The notes: generated by a model from the sequence alone, not told the origin. 64,000 nucleotides of DNA from Cichorium intybus (GCA_023525715.1 CM042012.1:49674464-49738463); one strand, 5' to 3'; numbered from the stretch's first letter, positions 36,358-47,261 are shown. Translations and numbers: made by a program.

Positions 36358-39300
36358 ATGACTGATTCCACAGCAACTTATGCTAATATGCTTAACTATG
36401 CCAACCTCATTGGTTCAGCAACGAAAGCCCCTGTTCTAGTAACTTCTTACTACGATTATTGGGCTGGTCGAATGAAGGATTACCTCATAGGACTGGACAA
36501 ATATATATGGAGGTCTGTGACTGAAGGTCCACACACTGACATTGCTGGTCGATTCGTTGTTCCTGACGGAGAAGAAGCTGTTGTTCTTAATGCTGCAGAT
36601 ATGAAAAAGCTTGAAAACGACGAGAGAGCCATGCGCGAACTGAGAAGTGGCTTTGGTCCCGATGTCAGCCACCACATTGCTGATGCTAAATCTGCAAAAG
36701 AGATGTGGGACAATCTCGAACTCTGCTTCGGAGGAGATAAAATTCTTCATACTAGCAAAGTTCAAGAGATTCTTGCAGACTTCGGAAACTTTAAGCAAGA
36801 GGAAAATGAGTCCTTAGAAGCCTGCTATGAACGTTTGAGCAACATGATTTACACACTCGATAAATATGGAGAAACTAGAAGCCAACAAGAGATAAATATC
36901 AAATTTCTCTACAGTCTTCGCAAGGAATGGAGACCAATCATGCTCATGGTCAAATCTTATGAGAACATTGAGAAATACAAGCTGGCTGCCCTATACAATC
37001 TATTAAAATCACATGAACCTGATGTAGTAGGTCGAAGAAGTGAAATGGCTAGTTCTGGACAACTAGCTCTCGTATCAAAAGAAGAGGAAGAATCAAGTGA
37101 TGAAGACATTGCTGCCTACATGGTAGATGATAATGGAGACACTGTTGCTCTCTATGCCGCCAACAATCGAAGATTCAAGAAACCATTCATCAAAAACAAT
37201 TCTGGAAAGCCATTTGTGAAAAACTTTAACAAATCAAACTTCAACTCCAAGCCCAAACCTGAAATATACACTCCGAAGGAGGATAACTTGAAACTGTCAA
37301 CCCCGAAGCCATCTGAAAAACCGGCTTCGGAGTTATCTAAAGAGAAGTCCGAAGAGAAGAAAATCTCAGGTGATTCTGGTTATGATTGCAATTATTGTCA
37401 TGGCAAGAATCATTTTGCAAAGGACTGCATGCTTCGAAAGCAAAACGAAAAGAAACCACAGATAAAGGACGAAGCCTATTACGCAAGAAAAATGGAGGAA
37501 GTTAAAGTGAGGACCAAAGACCTAGCCTTAATGGCTGCTGATGATCGTCAAGGATCATATCAAGTTTGGTCTTCTGATTCAGATGATGATGAAGTGAGAA
37601 AGCCATCTCATAGTGCTTTCATGGCCTATGATGTTGATAAGAGCTTTCTACAAGACACTTCGGAGAAGTTGAATGAAGAGAAGTGGATGCAAATTGAAGC
37701 AACTGCGGGTCTTGGGTTTGTGACTTCGGAGGGACTGGAAATTACTGTTGCTGATACTCCGAAGACTTGGGATGAAGATTCCTCTGATGATGATGAGGAA
37801 GTGTGCTTGATGGCTAATGACAACCGGTTGACAATCCCAGAACAGGTATCAAAACTTCTTTCATCTTTTAAAATTCCTACTTCTCAATCTGCTCCCATTA
37901 TAAATGAAATAACTCGTGATTGTTCTGTCATGCATAAATTACTCATTGATGCCAAAAATAGGGAAATACTCAGTGAACAGGAGCTTCTAAGCTTAAGGGG
38001 GAGAGTAGAGAACCTGAAGCTAGCATTAGAGAAATCTAATCTTAGAATCTCCTTGTTAGAAGAGAATAGAGAAAATTTTTTAAACAATCATGATGTAATC
38101 TTAAGACAGAGAAACATATTTTGTGAAACAGCCAAACGATTATATGCGCATATTACGAGGATTTATCATTCAGCCGATGTTTGTAATATCCAACATAGAC
38201 AACTATTACATTTTATTGAGTTTAAATTGAAAGAAGTCGATAGTATATCTTATGAATGCGAATCTATAGTATCAGGCTCCGAAGTTACTAATCCATCATA
38301 TAAACATGGCCTGATATCTGTGGAAAAATATCTAACTGCTGATAAATTGTTGAAAATTTTGCCTCAAGAAATTCCAATCCTGAATAAGGCTGTACCTCAA
38401 ATTGAAAAAGATTCTGAAAGTGATTCGGACATGGAGGAGATTGATTGTTCATCTTTGATTTTTTTAAAATCATCCTCCATATCCGAATCAACCTCCGAAG
38501 ACATCTCACAAAAGTCTTCGGTGGACAAAGGAAAAACAAAAATGAATTGTGAATCAAAAACTCTTGAAACCAAAGAAACTTCAAATATTAAACTTCAAAT
38601 CACAGATGAATCTGTTTCTTACGATCAATATCTCAAGGATAATTCAAAAAGACTAGTCCATTTGGCTTGTATCTATCCTAAGGTTTCTTACTTCAAAAAC
38701 TCAATCTTCGTAACACCCGGTGGATTATCCTTAATTGATAATGAATTGCAAAAACTTCTTGAAAAGGATAACTCCACAGTTACAAATGAAGGATTTTTCT
38801 CATCATCCAAAATGGTTGAAAATGAAATAAATGAGAAAATGGAAGTAAAAGTGAATATAAGGAAACAAGAACTATACGGCCACAACGTATATAATCGTCT
38901 TTGTTTTGAAAAGGAGAAAGTACCCGATAATTTGTCACACTTGCTAAACCTCAAAAATGACGATCACATTTACATTAATCGAAACTACAAACAAATTCAA
39001 GTTGTGGAAAAACCCACAGTTCCGAAGATGGATGTATTGGAATTAATGGAGTCTTGTGAAAGTGTTCCTTTTTCACTTAATCCCGAAAATGAAATTTCAA
39101 AATCAGAAGTTTCATATTTCAAAACTTTGACACAAAAACCCCAAATTTTGAAAAGACCACAAGTTCTACAAAAACCTAATTCAGCAGTGGTGATTTCAAA
39201 ACCAACTCAAAAACCCACTGTTGAAAATTCGAAAACCAAGCAAACCCTAAATCTTGTGAAAAGAAAAACTTCTTTTAGAAATTTGAAACAAAATGAGGCA

Positions 39301-39636
39301 ATTGCTTCCACTTCTGGTACAAAACCTGTTTGCTCAAAAATCTCAGAAGTTAAAAATCAAAATGAAAAACCATCTTTTACACCAACGAAACCTAACTTTC
39401 CAAATCCTAAATTTCAAAAACCGACGAAGAGAACATTTTCAAAGGGAAACAATTTGATAGATACATTCCACAAATGGCTGGACAACAATTTGGAAATATT
39501 CAAGGATAAGAATCTCTCATTAAATGACTTCAAATTGGCATACGAAGAGTATCTTTGTACCTCTACGTTGTGCAGCTCAATTTCAACAAAGTCAAAAACG
39601 GAAAAACTAAAACAAAATTGGAAAAAAATGACTTGA
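36358..39636 (+). CDS. gag polyprotein of copia E
   Basis: The capsid/nucleocapsid protein that packages the element's RNA in the cytoplasm. The open frame extends slightly upstream from a TTG at 36343, but the first ATG is at 36358 (MTDSTATYANML), giving 1092 residues, far longer than most copia gags though long gags occur in the SIRE lineage. Residues about 20-240 form the UBN2-type capsid domain (YWAGRMKDYL, AKEMWDNLELCFGGDKI, QEILADFGNFKQ). An acidic, Asn/Lys-rich linker leads to one CCHC knuckle, CNYCHGKNHFAKDC, near residue 344. The rest is Ser/Glu/Lys-rich, with a probable coiled coil near 38000-38130, and I see no enzyme motif. It ends just after an A7 run at 39622-39628, where the pol frame (-1) overlaps by 82 nt. 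CCGAAG/CTTCGG is very frequent throughout. Confidence 0.88.
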   Translation: MTDSTATYANMLNYANLIGSATKAPVLVTSYYDYWAGRMKDYLIGLDKYIWRSVTEGPHTDIAGRFVVPDGEEAVVLNAADMKKLENDERAMRELRSGFGPDVSHHIADAKSAKEMWDNLELCFGGDKILHTSKVQEILADFGNFKQEENESLEACYERLSNMIYTLDKYGETRSQQEINIKFLYSLRKEWRPIMLMVKSYENIEKYKLAALYNLLKSHEPDVVGRRSEMASSGQLALVSKEEEESSDEDIAAYMVDDNGDTVALYAANNRRFKKPFIKNNSGKPFVKNFNKSNFNSKPKPEIYTPKEDNLKLSTPKPSEKPASELSKEKSEEKKISGDSGYDCNYCHGKNHFAKDCMLRKQNEKKPQIKDEAYYARKMEEVKVRTKDLALMAADDRQGSYQVWSSDSDDDEVRKPSHSAFMAYDVDKSFLQDTSEKLNEEKWMQIEATAGLGFVTSEGLEITVADTPKTWDEDSSDDDEEVCLMANDNRLTIPEQVSKLLSSFKIPTSQSAPIINEITRDCSVMHKLLIDAKNREILSEQELLSLRGRVENLKLALEKSNLRISLLEENRENFLNNHDVILRQRNIFCETAKRLYAHITRIYHSADVCNIQHRQLLHFIEFKLKEVDSISYECESIVSGSEVTNPSYKHGLISVEKYLTADKLLKILPQEIPILNKAVPQIEKDSESDSDMEEIDCSSLIFLKSSSISESTSEDISQKSSVDKGKTKMNCESKTLETKETSNIKLQITDESVSYDQYLKDNSKRLVHLACIYPKVSYFKNSIFVTPGGLSLIDNELQKLLEKDNSTVTNEGFFSSSKMVENEINEKMEVKVNIRKQELYGHNVYNRLCFEKEKVPDNLSHLLNLKNDDHIYINRNYKQIQVVEKPTVPKMDVLELMESCESVPFSLNPENEISKSEVSYFKTLTQKPQILKRPQVLQKPNSAVVISKPTQKPTVENSKTKQTLNLVKRKTSFRNLKQNEAIASTSGTKPVCSKISEVKNQNEKPSFTPTKPNFPNPKFQKPTKRTFSKGNNLIDTFHKWLDNNLEIFKDKNLSLNDFKLAYEEYLCTSTLCSSISTKSKTEKLKQNWKKMT

Positions 39637-42593
39637 AAGAAAACTTAACTGCAAAAACAAAAACTTCAAAATCTTCCAATTCCTCTAAATCAAAATATTC
39701 CATTCAAAAATGGGTTCCGAAGTCTGTCATTTTGTCAGTCACTTCGGACTCTTCATTTTTAGCTACAAACTCTTTGGAATCCTGCTCAAACACTTCGGAA
39801 TCATGCTCATCACATGAGGATTCGGAGAATTTGATTAATTTAAATGCAAATGAAATTTCTGAAGAGGCCGTAGAAAAATGGATTCAAGAATCCTTTGCTT
39901 ACCCTGAGGACCCAAGATTGATTGGGTACCAACTCCTTCTTGATTGATTGCAGGTTATGTCTGATGAGCGGTATGACTCAAAATGGTACATGGACAGTGG
40001 CTGCTCAAGACATATGACAGGGAGAAAGGAATATCTCAGAGATTACAGGAATTTGGATGATGCTGGAAACGTACGCTTTGGTAATAATGAAACATGTCTA
40101 ATTCGGGGATATGGAAAAATAACAAATGGCCAATTCACTATTAACCGAGTGGCATTTGTTGAAGGACTAAAACATAATCTCGTGAGTATATCTCAATTGG
40201 TGGTTGGAACGGGAAACGCTGTAACTTTCAACAACCAAGGGAGTATAATCACCAAAGAAGCAACAAACGAAGTCTTACTGAAATCAGAAAGGAAGGGATC
40301 CATGTTTCCCTTAAATCTGAAGCCAGTAACAGGTGGGCAATCTCTATGTCTTCTCTCCAAAGCCAACTCCGATGTCAGCTGGTTATGGCACCGAAGACTT
40401 GCCCATCTGAACTTCAAAGATCTGAACAAGTTAGTGGCCATGGATCTGGTTCGAGGGATGCCAGCTCTCAAATTTGACAATGATTCTCTTTGCTCTGCAT
40501 GTGAACATGGCAAGCAGACAAAACAAAGACATCCTACAGTGATCAACCCCAAAATCACCGAACCGCTTTCCGTTCTATACATAGATTTGTGTGGACCATC
40601 TACAATAGAATCAATAGGAAAGAAGAAGTACATTCTGGTTATTGTCGATGACTATTCAAGGTTTACTTGGGTGATATTCCTCCGGAACAAATCCGATGCA
40701 GCTGAAGAAATCATCAACTTTCTAAAGAAAATGGAATTGATGCTTAACAAGAAAGTCCGAACTGTGCACAGTGACAACGGTTCGGAGTTCAAAAATCAGA
40801 CTCTTGATGGATTCTTGAAAACAAAGGGGATTAACCACAACTTCTCAGCACCCTACACTCCTCAACAAAACGGTGTTGTAGAAAGAAGAAATCGCTCCCT
40901 GTGTGAAGCTGCAAGAACAATGCTCAACTTTGCAAATTTGCCCATGTACTTCTGGGCCGAAGCAATTTCTACTGCATGCTTTACTCAAAACAGATCCTAT
41001 ATTCACAAAAGATTCCATATTACACCATACGAAGTACTCAACCGAAGAAAGCCAAATGTCAAATTCCTTCACATCTTTGGTTGTCGGTGTTTTATCTTGA
41101 ACATGAAGGATCACTTAACCAAGTTCGATAACAAATCAGAAGAAGGCATCTTTCTTGGTTACTCTCAAGACTCAAAAGCCTACAGAGTCATGAACAAGAA
41201 AACTCACAAAATCGAAGAAACCTTTAATCTAAGGTTTGATGACTACTACATCAAGAAGTCTCTGCATCCTTTTCCTATGTCTTCAATCTTTCCAAACCCT
41301 GTTGTAGAAGCTGCTCAAATCACAACATTCGACACAGACTTCTCACTTTTATTTGATCAACCTGAAAGAGCTGTGGACTCCGAAGTCAGAGCACCAGACA
41401 ACCATGAATCTGAACTCTCCAAGATCACAGACGGACCCGATGACTCTTCCACAAGCAGCATACAAAGACCATCTTCTATTGAGGAAGAGTCATCTAATCA
41501 AAGTTTGGAAAATGTAAGTATTGAGGGGGAGCCATCAAACCGATGTGCTGGAAATTTAAGGACTAATGATACAACAACCAACAGTCCAAGAGGTTCCAAC
41601 ACTCTTGTTTCTACTCCCCAGTCAATTTCAAATATCATATCCATGTATCCAACAATCCAGGGGGAGCCAGAAATTGCGACTCCGAATTCAGCCACAACAA
41701 TCGCTTCGGATAACGCTACAACTTCTCCAACTCCAACAAATGTCCAGGGGGAGCACATATCAAACTCAACCTCACAATTACACACACTACAAACAAACAC
41801 AGATTCAAATAATCACTTGCTAATGGATGATTTTCCCTCCACTTCGGGATATCCCTCAGACATTGAGGACATCGATGCTGAAGGACCTCCTGATTTTGAT
41901 CCAAACTATCCTCCTTTGGACAAATGGACGAAAAATCATCCTCCATCACTTGTCATTGGTGATGTTCGAGATAAAGTACTGACTCGTGCACAACTTCACC
42001 AAAAGCAATTAGATCTCAACAAAAATTCAGAGTTGTGCATGTTCAATGTCTTTATCTCTAAGGTAGAACCTAAGAACGTCAAAGATGCATTTGATCACTC
42101 AGACTGGATTGAAGCAATGCAATTGGAATTAGAAGAATTTGAAAGAAACAAAGTCTGGAGGCTAATTCCAAAACCTGCAAATGCCTCAATTGTCGGTCTC
42201 AAATGGGTGTATCGTAACAAGCTAGACACCGAAGGCAACGTAGTTCGGAACAAAGCTAGGTTGGTTGTCAAGGGTTATTGTCAACAGGAGGGGATTGATT
42301 ATGAAGAAACTTTCGCTCCTGTTGCCTGACTCGAATCAGTTCGGATATTTTTAGCTTATGCTGCACACAAAAATTTTGATGTCTATCAAATGGACGTTAA
42401 ATGTGCTTTTCTGAATGGTGATCTCGAGGAAACCGTTTTTGTTGAACAACCACCTGGTTTTGAAAGTAAAACTCATCCGAATTATTGTTATGTGCTAGAC
42501 AAAGCAGTCTATGGTTTAAAACAAGCTCCAAGAGCTTGGTATGAAACCTTGACCAAATTTTTAAAAGAATCAAATCTTCTGAAACACTTCTGA
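39555..42593 (+). pseudogene. pol of copia E: protease, integrase, half of RT
   Basis: In the -1 frame relative to gag. The first part (39555-39947) is Ser-rich and ends in TGA; reading resumes in the same frame with the protease motif WYMDSGCSRHMTG (about 39985). GAG-pre-integrase (LWHRRLAHLNFKDL ... CSACEHGKQTKQ) lies near 40385-40520. The integrase core has YIDLCGPS, HSDNGSEF and NGVVERRN for D-D-E (40578-40890). RT starts near 42080 (WIEAMQLELEEFERNKVW, GIDYEETFAPVA). TGA at 42327-42329 replaces an expected Arg codon (CGA) of VARLESVR; reading continues in frame to YGLKQAPRAWYETL and stops at 42593. The YVDD block, the thumb and all of RNase H are absent, so the enzyme cannot copy RNA. 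Confidence 0.9.
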
Positions 42594-43432
42594 CGTTCAA
42601 TTCATGAATGAAAATTTATTTAAATTTCAAATACAAAGGATGTTATCTTCATTATATTTGAAAATTTTGAAGCAAATAAGCACAACACAAAACATGTTTC
42701 CTAATGTGAAATCAAGTAAGTGATGGGGTGATTAGACTTAAAAATTCATGATTGATATTGAATCAAACAAACTTCCAATTGAAAAATGGACTTCCAACAT
42801 GATTCGAACGACTCTGAACTTTAATTCATTAAAACTTCTTTTCATAATATTCATGAAAGCTAAAGTTAGACGAAATATTGCATCAGTCAAAAGGAAAATC
42901 AAAAACACTGATGAACACTTTTCAATCGTTTGTTAATCACCGAAGTAACAGAACTCTCTTCGGAGTCCAAAACAAAAACACTGAAGTGAGGAACTTTATG
43001 CTCCGAAGCACAATCTCAACGGTCATAATTTTTCATAACCACGAAGTCAATTAAATGTTCAAATGATTTTCACATTTATGATAAATAACAGAGACAAACA
43101 TTCCCTGAGTTTTTAACTGTTTACATACAGCTGTCAATAAAAATTAAATGAAAACATTATTCATAATGACGTCTCAAAAAGTTAAACGGTTCAAATTTTG
43201 AATCATTGTAACTGACAGCCGTATATTTCTCCTTTTGCAGAGATAGTGGGACGAGCAGGTGATGAGGTGTCTACCTACTACTGGACCATTTTAAACGTGC
43301 ATTAAATGGCCTTGGGACCACGAATACTATATAAACTTTCCATCTCTTCCATCACACTCTTTACGCAAACCTTACATTCCAATTCTCTCAGCAAACACAA
43401 CATTCTTCATCCTCTTCATCAAACCTCCAACA
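42594..43432 (+). other. Spacer before the env-like ORF, with TATA box
   Basis: Non-coding, AT-rich, with a 62-codon chance ORF at 42748. No RNase H is detectable. CCGAAG/CTTCGG occurs three times at 42939-43010. A TATA box, CTATATAAAC, lies at 43327-43336, followed by a CA-rich stretch and the ATG at 43433 in good context (AACAATGGCC). Confidence 0.75.
43328..43335 (+). promoter_or_regulatory. Putative internal TATA box upstream of env-like ORF
   Basis: TATATAAA about 98 bp before the env-like ATG, leaving room for transcription start near 43360 and a 5' leader of about 70 nt without an upstream ATG. Its use is inferred from position only. Confidence 0.45.
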
Positions 43433-46400
43433 ATGGCCGCTGAAGGATCTTCTCAAACCACTGAAGCTATTTCAGTACCTGTTCTTAAAAGCCAGTCAGC
43501 AAATCTTGTACTACGCACCAACCTTCAACTCTACCCTAAGCCCATCGATGCTCTTGTTGAATGCTTGAAGAGATCGATTCTTGGCTACGCCCTAATCTGC
43601 ACACCATCGATTCCAGCAACACTTGTTCACAGGGAACATTACACCTCGAATGCCCTGTTCGATACGAACAATCACGTAAAAGCCGTATTCTTCGAAACCA
43701 TAGATTTAAAGGGAAAAACTAAGAAAGTGCAACTGACCAAGGAGAAATTTGCTGAGGCTCTTCATCTTCCCATCTACGATCCTAAGGAGATTGTGACTCC
43801 TTCTGCTGAGCAACTTGTCGATATGTTCAATGAAATGGGGTACTTTTCCCAACTCGAAAAGATCAGCTTATTTAAGAAGAACCAATTGCCAGATCTGTGG
43901 AGATACTTCTTTAGTATCTTCCTCAGATGTCTGTCTGGAAGAACTTCAGGATTAGATTCTGCAAGTGTGGCGTTTCAGAGCATGCTCTTCGGAATCTACT
44001 ATGATGTCAAAGTCGATTATGCCTCTATTCTGTGGGCTGACTTCTGTTCACACATCAATCATAGTCTGAAAGGGACCGAAATTTCGAATGCGAGGTTCTG
44101 GGCAATTGTTGTCCATGCCCATTATCAAAAGACTGGATATGTGGCAGACGTCTCTCTTCCCGAAATGAGGTATACTCCAATCACTATATCACCTTTGGAT
44201 AATGAACCAGCAGCCTACTGTGCACAAATACCTATTGCCATGCTCTCCAAGGTTCCCATGGAATGTATTGAAGTTAGCTCTTACCGCAACACCTTGGTGA
44301 TTCCTTATCCCACTCGTGATGTAAGCAAGGAGACATCTGTGAAAGAAATACCTAAACAAAAAGGGAAGAGGAAAATAGCTGGTGGACCCAGTGGTCCTAG
44401 AAAGGAAGAGAAGAAAAGAAAGACTTCGGTTAAAACCACACCGAAGAGGAAACAGCCTAAGAGGCAAAGAAAGATCATGGTTGTGGATGAGTCTTCGGAC
44501 TCAGAAAGGACTCTATCCACAGTCCATGAAGAAGAACAAGAAGAAGAAATACTTGCTGATCAACCTCCTTCTCCTACATCACAACCACATACAACTATCC
44601 CTCCTTCACCACCAAAAACAACTAAACCACCTACACCACCACAAACAACCGTCCCTCCTTCACCACCAAAATCAACCAGAACTGAAACACCTCCACATAC
44701 AATTCCTCTTTCAACACCACCAACAACTGCTCCCCCATCCTCCGAAATACCTGTCACTGGTATCGACTTCTCTTTGCCTGAATTTGATTTACCCATATCA
44801 CCATCAAGACAAAACCCCACTTCTGCAGCACTCTTCGAAGCTTTTCACATGGCTCCCTTGAGTGTTGAAGGAGCATCAGAAGAAGATCTGCCAGATGAAG
44901 GCTTTGTACTAATGAAACAGTACAAAGTCCTCAACTCCAAGCTTGACATGCTTATTCAAGCTCAAACAGGATTTGATCCCACAAAGCCGACCATTGGTGA
45001 TATCTCCGAAGAGATAGAGTCCTTGGAGTTCACTCTATCGAAAGGAATAAAGGAGTCTGTAGATAGTCTTGAGAAGAAGCTCTTGGATAATCAAGATAAG
45101 ATCCAATCTTCCTTCGAAAAGAAGCTGGAATCCGCTGTCACCTCCATCAACAAAAAAGTTGATGCTTTTGTTGAGAAAACCGATAAAACAAACTCCGAAG
45201 TCATGAAAACCTTGCAAGGACTTCGGAGTGAAATCCAGCAAAGTACCAAGCTTGAAAAACAGCTTGATGAGGCCAGAGCAAAAATTAAAGAGCTCACTGC
45301 CGCCCAATCCACTTCGGATGTCACCAAATTTACAGAGGAACTGAAACGAACAAATGCAGCTCTCACACAAGATTTGATTACAAAATTGAGAGTTGCACTT
45401 CAGCCTCTGATAAATTTCTCCGACAGATTGTCTAGGCCACAGGGCGTGCCTAGACAGATCCCTGCAGCTACTGCAGGTCCCACAACCTCAACTATCACAA
45501 CCACTGCCATAGGTGCTAGTGGATCGGCTGGTGCTGGAAGTTCAACAGATCGATCACTAGAGAACATCATTGCACCACACATGGAAGAGATCTACAAGGC
45601 CAGAAGAGCAGACTACGATTTAATGATCAAAATTAATGAATTTGCTCGAAACAATGGTGAGTGGACAGTTGAGACAATCAAGCTGTTTGGATTCCAAAAT
45701 CCTAATGTACTTAATAGACTTCCTCTTCGGAGTTTTGTATTTGTTGACTCCGAAGATATACAGCTTGATATTCCATTCAATCCGAAGACTTTTGCTTTCC
45801 TTCAATTCGTCACTTCGGTGCCAGAGGATCAGAAAGCAAGTTTTTGGACAAATAAAATAAACTTTCATGCCAAATACATTCAGAGGCAAAGCTATGTTTG
45901 GAGCCTAAACAAGATCAAGAAAATCATTTCAATAAAGGAAGCTGAAAAATACTTAGGCTTCAGAAATTATGAATTTCTTGTGCTTAGGGGGGCAGATGAG
46001 GTTGAATCCAGGTTTTCAATAGCAGACTTCCCCATCATGAATCCTATGGACTTCATCCAGATTCTTGATCTACTGCGAACAGGGGGTCCTGCTCATGCTG
46101 AAATGTCCACCATTGCTATCAAAAATCATCTTTTGGGCTTCCTCAACAATTTTCTTCTCCGATTTGCAAAGCATGACCTGGAGCTATGTTCCTTCTACAG
46201 ACAACCCTTGAATACTCCTCCTGTCGTAGTTCGGAACATTGCTAGATTCAAAAATGGAGAGATCTTAGATGAACCTTATGGCGTAGTTTTCAAAGGACTT
46301 CGAAATGAAACCGAAGTCACAATCAAGTTCTTTGAAATTGACTACATAGGCCTCCATCCATCCTCCTTCATCTCAGGAATGATTTCACACGTGAACGCCT

Positions 46401-46510
46401 GCCATGCAAATTCAACTGAGAAGAAGAAGAAGTTCATAGATCATATGAACTGGTATCTTGCTGTGAGAAAGACCCTGAAGCGAGCTTACAAAAGAAACTT
46501 TCTAGTATAG
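43433..46510 (+). CDS. env-like third ORF of copia E
   Basis: An uninterrupted 1025-residue ORF between pol and the 3' LTR, the position of the env-like ORF of SIRE-type elements. The start is ATG 43433 (MAAEGSSQTTEA). Residues 1-290 form a compact domain (AVFFETIDLKGKTKKVQLTK, ALHLPIYDP, LWRYFFSIFLRCL) that resembles domains annotated in plants as 'putative plant transposon protein'; this is by memory of the style, not a search. Residues 296-349 are strongly basic with NLS-like runs (GKRKIAGG, KEEKKRKTS, KRKQPKRQRK). Residues 376-442 are Pro/Thr-rich and 539-636 a heptad-like coiled coil. 716-1025 is a second globular part. I see no signal peptide or clear transmembrane helix, so an envelope role is doubtful; basic runs suggest nucleic-acid or nuclear association. 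Function unknown. Confidence 0.8.
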   Translation: MAAEGSSQTTEAISVPVLKSQSANLVLRTNLQLYPKPIDALVECLKRSILGYALICTPSIPATLVHREHYTSNALFDTNNHVKAVFFETIDLKGKTKKVQLTKEKFAEALHLPIYDPKEIVTPSAEQLVDMFNEMGYFSQLEKISLFKKNQLPDLWRYFFSIFLRCLSGRTSGLDSASVAFQSMLFGIYYDVKVDYASILWADFCSHINHSLKGTEISNARFWAIVVHAHYQKTGYVADVSLPEMRYTPITISPLDNEPAAYCAQIPIAMLSKVPMECIEVSSYRNTLVIPYPTRDVSKETSVKEIPKQKGKRKIAGGPSGPRKEEKKRKTSVKTTPKRKQPKRQRKIMVVDESSDSERTLSTVHEEEQEEEILADQPPSPTSQPHTTIPPSPPKTTKPPTPPQTTVPPSPPKSTRTETPPHTIPLSTPPTTAPPSSEIPVTGIDFSLPEFDLPISPSRQNPTSAALFEAFHMAPLSVEGASEEDLPDEGFVLMKQYKVLNSKLDMLIQAQTGFDPTKPTIGDISEEIESLEFTLSKGIKESVDSLEKKLLDNQDKIQSSFEKKLESAVTSINKKVDAFVEKTDKTNSEVMKTLQGLRSEIQQSTKLEKQLDEARAKIKELTAAQSTSDVTKFTEELKRTNAALTQDLITKLRVALQPLINFSDRLSRPQGVPRQIPAATAGPTTSTITTTAIGASGSAGAGSSTDRSLENIIAPHMEEIYKARRADYDLMIKINEFARNNGEWTVETIKLFGFQNPNVLNRLPLRSFVFVDSEDIQLDIPFNPKTFAFLQFVTSVPEDQKASFWTNKINFHAKYIQRQSYVWSLNKIKKIISIKEAEKYLGFRNYEFLVLRGADEVESRFSIADFPIMNPMDFIQILDLLRTGGPAHAEMSTIAIKNHLLGFLNNFLLRFAKHDLELCSFYRQPLNTPPVVVRNIARFKNGEILDEPYGVVFKGLRNETEVTIKFFEIDYIGLHPSSFISGMISHVNACHANSTEKKKKFIDHMNWYLAVRKTLKRAYKRNFLV

Positions 46511-46530
46511 ACTTCGGATACACTTCACAC

Positions 46531-46542
46531 AAAGGGGGAGAT
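46531..46542 (+). promoter_or_regulatory. Polypurine tract of copia E
   Basis: AAAGGGGGAGAT immediately before the 3' LTR; the form typical of SIRE/Maximus elements. Confidence 0.9.
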
Positions 46543-47050
46543 TGTTGAGAAATTTTGTGATGAAGTGTTGACCCATCCGAAGTCCAACCCATGAAGAAAA
46601 CCCCGAAGTGAATAAACAAGAGAAGACACCGAAGTCTAAAGACTCCGAAGTGCAATGCATAGAGGATCCGAAGACCTTACAGTCTAACATCTTGTCTTTT
46701 GTGTGCACGCGTATAGTACAATACGTGTTGCATGAATCTTCTATCATATTGGCTAGTACACTGATAGGATATTCTCTGTAAAAGATGTACTATTGGTATC
46801 ACTGATTCAGTATAAATATCAGTGATACCATACCGTGTCGAGTGAGAGATTACGAGATTAACTTACGAGAATTGTATATCTCCAAGATAGAAAACCCATT
46901 GTAAAACCAAGTTCTAATCAAATCATTCGGCACATGTTATTCATATTACTCTGTTCAATTAGCTTTGTTGCATTCTGATCGTGTGATTGATTGTGCTATT
47001 GATTGCATATCCATATTAGTTCATCTAATTTCATATTTCAACACCCAACA
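46543..47050 (+). repeat. 3' LTR of copia E
   Basis: 508 bp, same ends as the 5' LTR and differing at about six bases by eye. Contains the same five CCGAAG motifs. Followed by the duplicated target AAATG. Confidence 0.95.
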
Positions 47051-47261
47051 AAATGAAGTCACACCCAGAAGCAGGAGGAGAGGAGAACGAAATTCTAGAG
47101 AGTCCAGGTCAAAAATGGCGCAGGTTTTTGGTCTCTGGGGCTCCCTATTTATAGCATCCAGCAGATGACCAGATAAACCTTTAGAGATAAGCCTTTTTCG
47201 ATTCAAATAAGATAAACCTTTATCCTACAATTCAAACTCTTATCTACCTATTATTAAAATC

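Larger units (their letters stand above)
35686..47050 (+). mobile_element. SIRE/Maximus-like copia element E
   Basis: An 11.4-kb element with 508-bp LTRs, perfect AAATG duplications at 35681-35685 and 47051-47055, a primer site, a long gag, copia-order pol, an additional env-like ORF and the polypurine tract AAAGGGGGAGAT. A third ORF after pol and this tract are characteristic of the SIRE/Maximus (agrovirus) copia lineage. The LTRs differ at about six positions by eye, so insertion is recent. gag and the env-like ORF are open, but pol is truncated inside RT, so the copy cannot be autonomous. Confidence 0.93.

Noticed and set aside
43433..46510. Interpretation as an independent host gene
   Set aside because: It lies between pol and the polypurine tract inside the LTRs of E, in the position of the env-like ORF, and shares E's CCGAAG bias.
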